Assembly (NCBI GenBank): GCA_946807835.1
Contig: OX327705.1
Coordinates: 16,832,501 to 16,896,500, forward strand
Length of the DNA stretch: 64,000 nucleotides
Direction of reading: 5' to 3'
Origin: Ailanthus altissimus
Taxonomy: Eukaryota; Streptophyta; Magnoliopsida; Sapindales; Simaroubaceae
Shown: positions 59,147 to 64,000 of the stretch, piece after piece
Layout: each line of letters opens with the position of its first letter
Position numbering within the stretch: position 1 is the first letter of the stretch
The notes under the pieces: generated by a model
What the model was told of the DNA's origin: nothing
What the model saw: the letters and a program-made list of their open reading frames with translations, nothing else
Databases searched by the model: none
Made by a program: the position numbers and the translations under genes

Positions 59147-60600
59147 TCTCAATTTCTCTTTGTCTCCATATTTTTCGAAGGATCTTCCATGTACCACTTC
59201 TCTATAGAAGTGATTAATTAACTATTTGGTCAATGATGATTCGATTAGTTCCTTGACTCTTTTAGGTCATTTAAGCTTTAGGAGTACAGATTCGTCTATA
59301 TCTTCTCATAGTGGTTTTATAGTTGTTTTGATGTTGGAGTCATATATGGAACCATATGAGGACCAATGTATTGGTGTTTTCTATTTGGTTCTGACTTGTC
59401 AGATTTTTTATTGGTTCTGAGGGATTCTAGATGTCCTCTACCCTGTATTTGTTTTAATCGTCCTTTGTTCATGAGTTGATGGATTTGGAAGCGAAGGGAT
59501 TTATAGCTCTAAATAGTATGATCGTAATCATTGTGGAATGAATAATGCTTACTTTAATCTCTACGTTCTATTAGAGTAGGTATGGGTGCAGGGGTCTAGA
59601 AAATCCCAATATCTTTTAAGTTTACTCAGATTTGCTTTGCTGGACTATTGATTGGAATTAGTGATTCTAGTGGCCGTCGAGGCCTTTTGTTCATTCCCTC
59701 GCCTTCTGAAAGTTTGGGCACTTTCCCTGCTGTGTGTTCATTTTATACTTTATCTTCTGTGATGATTTTTCAGCATCTTTTACCGTAATTAGAGAAGATT
59801 TTTTTTTCTTGAGCTTCCGCTTCTTTTACTCTTATCCATTGAATGGACTTTTGATTAATTAATTTGAAAGCAGTAAAGTTCTTTCGAATTTGATATTTCT
59901 TATAAATGGTGAAAGGTCTGACATCTTTTTTGTAAGCCTGTATTGCTATATCTATATTGTAGCTTACAATTTCACTCAACTTTTTATTAAAATGGTGGAG
60001 CAAGTCTTAGATGGATTTATTCTTCCCTTGACTTATGGCAAAAAAATCAGAGGTGGTTTTCTTGGCCTTCCAGTTTTGTAGATATTGCTTAATGAACCAC
60101 TTGGTGAGATTTCAAAGAAAGAGATAGATTTCTACTCCAGGTTCCAAAACCAAACTTAAACATGTCCTTTGAGGCTTGATGGAAAGAGGATACATTTTAG
60201 TGCCTTGTCGTATGCATGCATAATCATTCGTACATTGTAGTGAAAGATATATTCTTCAGAGTAGCCAATTCCATCAAACAGATGGAAACCAGGGACACTA
60301 AACTTCTCAGGTCTCGGGGCTAGCCTTATGGAGTCTGTGCATTGGTTCTAGTTCGTCCTCTTTTCCATTAAGGTAATGTCATAAGAGTAATCATCTTTGT
60401 TCTTTCGAACGTATAGATTTTTGACTTCATTTAAGATGGAAGCCTTTATGTCTTCTACTCTAAGGACTTCTAATTTGGATTCTTGGATAGATGTGGTATT
60501 CAATGTTGTCATTTCGGGGCCTTTTTTGGAAGCTTGGTTTACCGTTGGTGAGGTGTGTGGATTTGCTGGGAGTTGCTCCAAGTCTTCTCCTTAGTTCCTA
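59147..60600 (-). pseudogene. gag of the Tat-lineage element
   Basis: Minus strand from about 60600: QSRRNYTL-like start region, ILNEVKNLYVRKN, then RLAPRPEKFSVPGFHLFDG and YSEEYIFHYNVRMIMHAYD at 60330-60230 with KALKCILFPSSLKG (family: HLEHFxSHMxxxxAxDAxxCRxFPxTLxGxA), later KHYSFHNDYDHTI and LRFQIHQLMNKGRLKQI at 59550-59460 (family: CxFHxDxGHxTEDCxxLKxxIExLIxxGxL). Heavily broken. The Tekay element separates it from the protease at 48470-48660. Confidence 0.7.
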
Positions 60601-60639
60601 TCATCTCTGATGAACACTTGAAATTATACATTTAATAAG

Positions 60640-61990
60640 AGTTTTGCATCATTTTTTTGTATTACTAGTGTCATTAACCCTAACTTAAGCATGTTTACAA
60701 TATTGTACATAATTAGTTTTTAACTATTTTATGGTAGGTTTAGTAAAATAGGCATAACTTTCTACCTAAGATTCCAATTAGAGTGATTCTTGATTCTATA
60801 AAGAGTTTACTTAATGGGTTAAAATATTGTATTTCAAAAGAAAATTGGAATTCAAGCATTTATAGGATGAAAAATAGCCTAGAAGAGAATTGATCTGTAG
60901 TACAAGCCCAGTCTGAACAGTTATTAATATTTGGCGTATAACTAGAGAAATACATATCTAATACATATGAGAAATCTCAATTTGGAAAGATAAGAGACTT
61001 ATTTACAACGTTGAGTTTTTTTGTGGAAGCTAATTCGGACCACATCAATTTCAATTTAGACAATCAAGTGAGTGTATTAATAATAATCAATGTAAATTAG
61101 TTGTCACCCTTTTTGACTTTTATCATCCAAGTGGTCCCTCTTTATTTGTCTTGATTTATCTATGGTTTTTTATAAATAGGTAGCCTATTTATTCTCAAAG
61201 CATATAATTAGAGAACTAGATTTTAATTCAAAATACTAATCTTTTGTATTATTACTTTGTATTATTGTTTTTGTTTATTATTCTAAAGTTCATATTATCT
61301 CTTCTTCTATCTCTTTTCTTTTCCTTTAATTTTATTATGTCCAAGTAACTTTCTTTTTATTAAGGTGAAAGGGTGAAACTCTTGATAAGGTAATAAGATA
61401 TACTTAAATTCTTATTCTAGAATTTAATATCACATTCTTAAGTTATGTAAATTTATATATGATGTATTTATTTTGTTTGTAATATTGATACCTTTTTTTT
61501 ATTTATAAAATGGTATATTTTGATTTATTATAGACAATTTTTATAGTTAGAACAATAAATTCTTAAAATCATTTACAAAATTTGGCGTAGATATACTTTC
61601 TTGTAAATTGGGAGTTTTGATTTATTGTAGACAAATATAAAGATTGACATAATAAATACTTGAACCCATTAAGAAGATTTGGTGTATAATAATTAAAAGA
61701 AATAAATACAAGTTAATATATAAAATGTGATAAACTTTAATTGTTATATCTTTCAATTGAAACCTTATTTGTGTGAGGATTCCTTATAAAAAAAGTTGAA
61801 TATATTCTTATTTTATATGCCAAGAGTGGATCCCTCTAACATTAGTAGTCATTTTAATTGGTTATTTGAATTATTATTTGTAAATGTTTTATATTGCTTT
61901 ATTTGTATTGAGTATTTATAGTTTGTAATTTTAATTTTAATTTCCTGTGAATCGATCCCATTCTCACTGGGTTATTTGTATTGAGTATTT
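60640..61990 (+). mobile_element. Probable orphan LTR, plus orientation
   Basis: No coding sequence. A TATA-like TTTTTTATAAATAGG at 61167-61182 is followed by a leader-like stretch, and CTGTGAATCGATCCC at 61945-61959 resembles the block near the 3' end of Athila/Tat-type LTRs (compare GTGGAATCGATACTTG in the LTR ending at 38544). Borders and family are not settled. Confidence 0.4.
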
Positions 61991-64000
61991 TAGTTTATTC
62001 CCTCTACTGTAGATTTCGGTTGGCCGCGCTGGACACCTCAATGAAAGTTCCTCAAAGTCTAACTATCAAAACTGAAAATTTTTGCGAGACGAACCCTTTT
62101 AAATTCTTGCTATCACTAACTAAATCCTAGAATATCAATGAAGATATTTTATCAATTTTTTTTTAAAAAGGGATAGAATTTCCTCTATTTTTTTTTGAAA
62201 ACCCAAAAACAAAACTTGTAATGAAAACCACACTTCTATTTCAAATAGTTTTCTCAACTTTCAAATATGACCAATCCTTCTAGAATCAAATTCAAACTCA
62301 ACACAATAATTTCATTCCAATCACAAAAATTAATTTACATCAAAATTAACATACTAATAAAAAGTGAAAACTATCACTATATTACAGAAACCATTTCTTG
62401 TTTGCTCAAAACATATTTATAAGATGCACAAAGTCTATAACTACTATGTAGAAAATCAAAATGTGCTACTTAAAACATTTATATTTACAAAATGATCGTC
62501 TGACTTGGCCCACTAATCTGTTATAGGAGAACTAGCAACCTGTGTATCAAAGCCTGCACCTGAAAAAGATTTTAGAAAATATAAAACACAAAACGGGTGA
62601 GCTAAAGAAGCTCGATGAGTGCTTTTAAAATTTTTTGTAAAAATAAGATTCTGTACAAACATTATATTCTGAATATTGCCTAAAACATGCTTCTCAAGCT
62701 ATTATAAAATTGTAAAATGGTTTCTAAACATTATATGTTGACAAAATCCCGCCGAGTGATTTTTTATTAATAATTTCTGTAAATAATTATCAGAATCTAT
62801 AAAACATAGTAACTAACAGGTATATATATATATATATAAATACACTGATATGTATTCGATAACTTAAAAACTGCTAAAACTCTCGCTCGGCTATTTTCTT
62901 TCTAAACTGTGCCAAATGGTAACTCTAAAGCTCTATACTCATATAGTGACTAAACTAGCACCGCATAATGTGAGTAGGTCACAGGGCATCTAAACTAGCA
63001 ACACCTACTGTGACATCTTACTAGCTGTGCAACGGAATTCTATATCGCTTATATATAATGAGACAATATCTCGTACACATAGAGCAACTCACTTGAATCG
63101 ACAACCCAACTTCCCGGAGTTAGTGACACACCTCCCAATACTTGCCTATGCATAGGGGATATATCGGTTGGGTCTTAAACTATCACCACATTGTAAATCT
63201 AAAGGTACCAATGGCCTTTGAAAAACTAATTTACCAACTTTAGAATTGTTTCTCAAAATCGAACATAAAAATTCATAATTATAACAATATCCTAAAAACT
63301 GTAAATTATACTTATACAATTAAGATCTCATAAAAATATATAATTCAAATATATTGAAATATATTAAATAAAAGATAAACAATTGCAGATTTTCATTCAC
63401 CAAACACTCAAAGTTCAATTCTTCTCCGAAAATTTTCCTTCTTTTACCATTCTCGATTTCCTTCACTTACATGCTACAATTGATATTTAAAATATTTATT
63501 AATGCTAAAATTACACCTAAATTAGTAAGCGCCTAATTGGCTTAGAAAGTCTGGATGGACTCCACTTTCCATTTTTCATTTACATGGACATTCAATCTTG
63601 TTTAATTCATTATCTGAACTCATAAAATTGTTTAACACTCCATAAATTCAGTTAGACATAATTGCCCTTCATCTTACCAAGAATGGACAATTATGTTCCT
63701 TTTGCTTCATTTATTTTTTATTTTTCATCATTTATATACATCCAATTGATATAAAATAGCATTCATGCAATACAATTCAACGAATACACAACTCAAATCC
63801 TAAAATTCCTAAAATGGCCGAAATCACCCTTCTCATCCAACACATTTCTTTTCTCAATTTCTTGTTCCAATGACATTTAATTCATGCCAATTTAATTCTA
63901 ATACCCTAATAATATTCAATTGAAGTCTCTACATTAAAATCACACAAAACCCTAATTCATACCTTACTAATTCCTTTAGTTTAGTGTCTCTTTTGAGCTT
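61991..64000 (-). mobile_element. Third LTR of the Tekay-like family, inverted, cut by window edge
   Basis: The reverse complement aligns with the LTRs at 48741-51523 and 56367-59141: GACGAACCC near 62100, AAACACAAAACGGGTGAGCT at 62587-62606, the block around CTCGCTCGGCTATTTTCTTT at about 62880, and GTGAGTAGGTCACAGGGC near 62971. It is clearly more diverged from the two element LTRs than they are from each other. The end nearest 61991 is truncated or decayed. Confidence 0.8.

Overview
This window looks like nuclear DNA of a flowering plant, most likely a eudicot. The evidence is its high AT content, GT-AG introns, one recognisable plant-specific gene, and many plant-type LTR retrotransposons (Ty1/copia, Athila- and Tat-like Ty3/gypsy, a Tekay-like chromovirus), plus a hAT-type MITE, SINE-like pieces and a long-inverted-repeat foldback element. 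I see no rRNA, tRNA gene, CRISPR or bacterial-style operon. Most open frames are accidental or are pieces of decayed retroelements.

Layout. 1-13.46 kb is a nest of insertions in one minus-strand Ty1/copia element: RNase H and RT pieces at 1-3482, gag at 12.18-12.95 kb, PBS and 5' LTR at 12.96-13.46 kb. Into it have gone a hAT MITE (446-910), a solo LTR (1443-3350), and an Athila-like gag-protease element (3483 to about 12030). The LTR of that Athila-like element is split by another solo LTR (4237-8614), which is itself split by a plus-strand copia fragment (5698-7925). 13458-20779 is a second minus-strand copia element with one complete LTR (2201 bp), decayed pol, and one truncated LTR.

20.8-37 kb is the gene-bearing island. 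It holds a promoter-like block with two telo-boxes and a TATA box, a leader exon without a long ORF, and two diverged foldable repeats (a possible non-coding RNA locus, 21.9-23.5 kb). Next come a 2.1 kb foldback element (23935-26033) and the one well-supported protein-coding gene, a two-exon minus-strand gene for a small single-pass membrane protein (30938-32011). AT-rich intergenic DNA follows.

37-64 kb is again retroelements: an Athila-like LTR carrying a tRNA-related SINE-like insert (about 37.1-38.54 kb); an antisense extra ORF with introns, split by a 2.6 kb solo LTR; a dimeric minisatellite; and the minus-strand pol and gag of a Tat-lineage gypsy element. A complete 10.4 kb Tekay-like chromovirus (48741-59141, TSD AAAGG) sits between the protease and gag parts of the Tat element. 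The window ends in an inverted third copy of the Tekay-like LTR.

No coding-competent transposon remains: every retroelement ORF examined has stops or frameshifts. The most useful leads are the telo-box/foldable-repeat locus, the foldback element with a minisatellite core, and the antisense intron-bearing ORF plus minisatellite of the Tat element.
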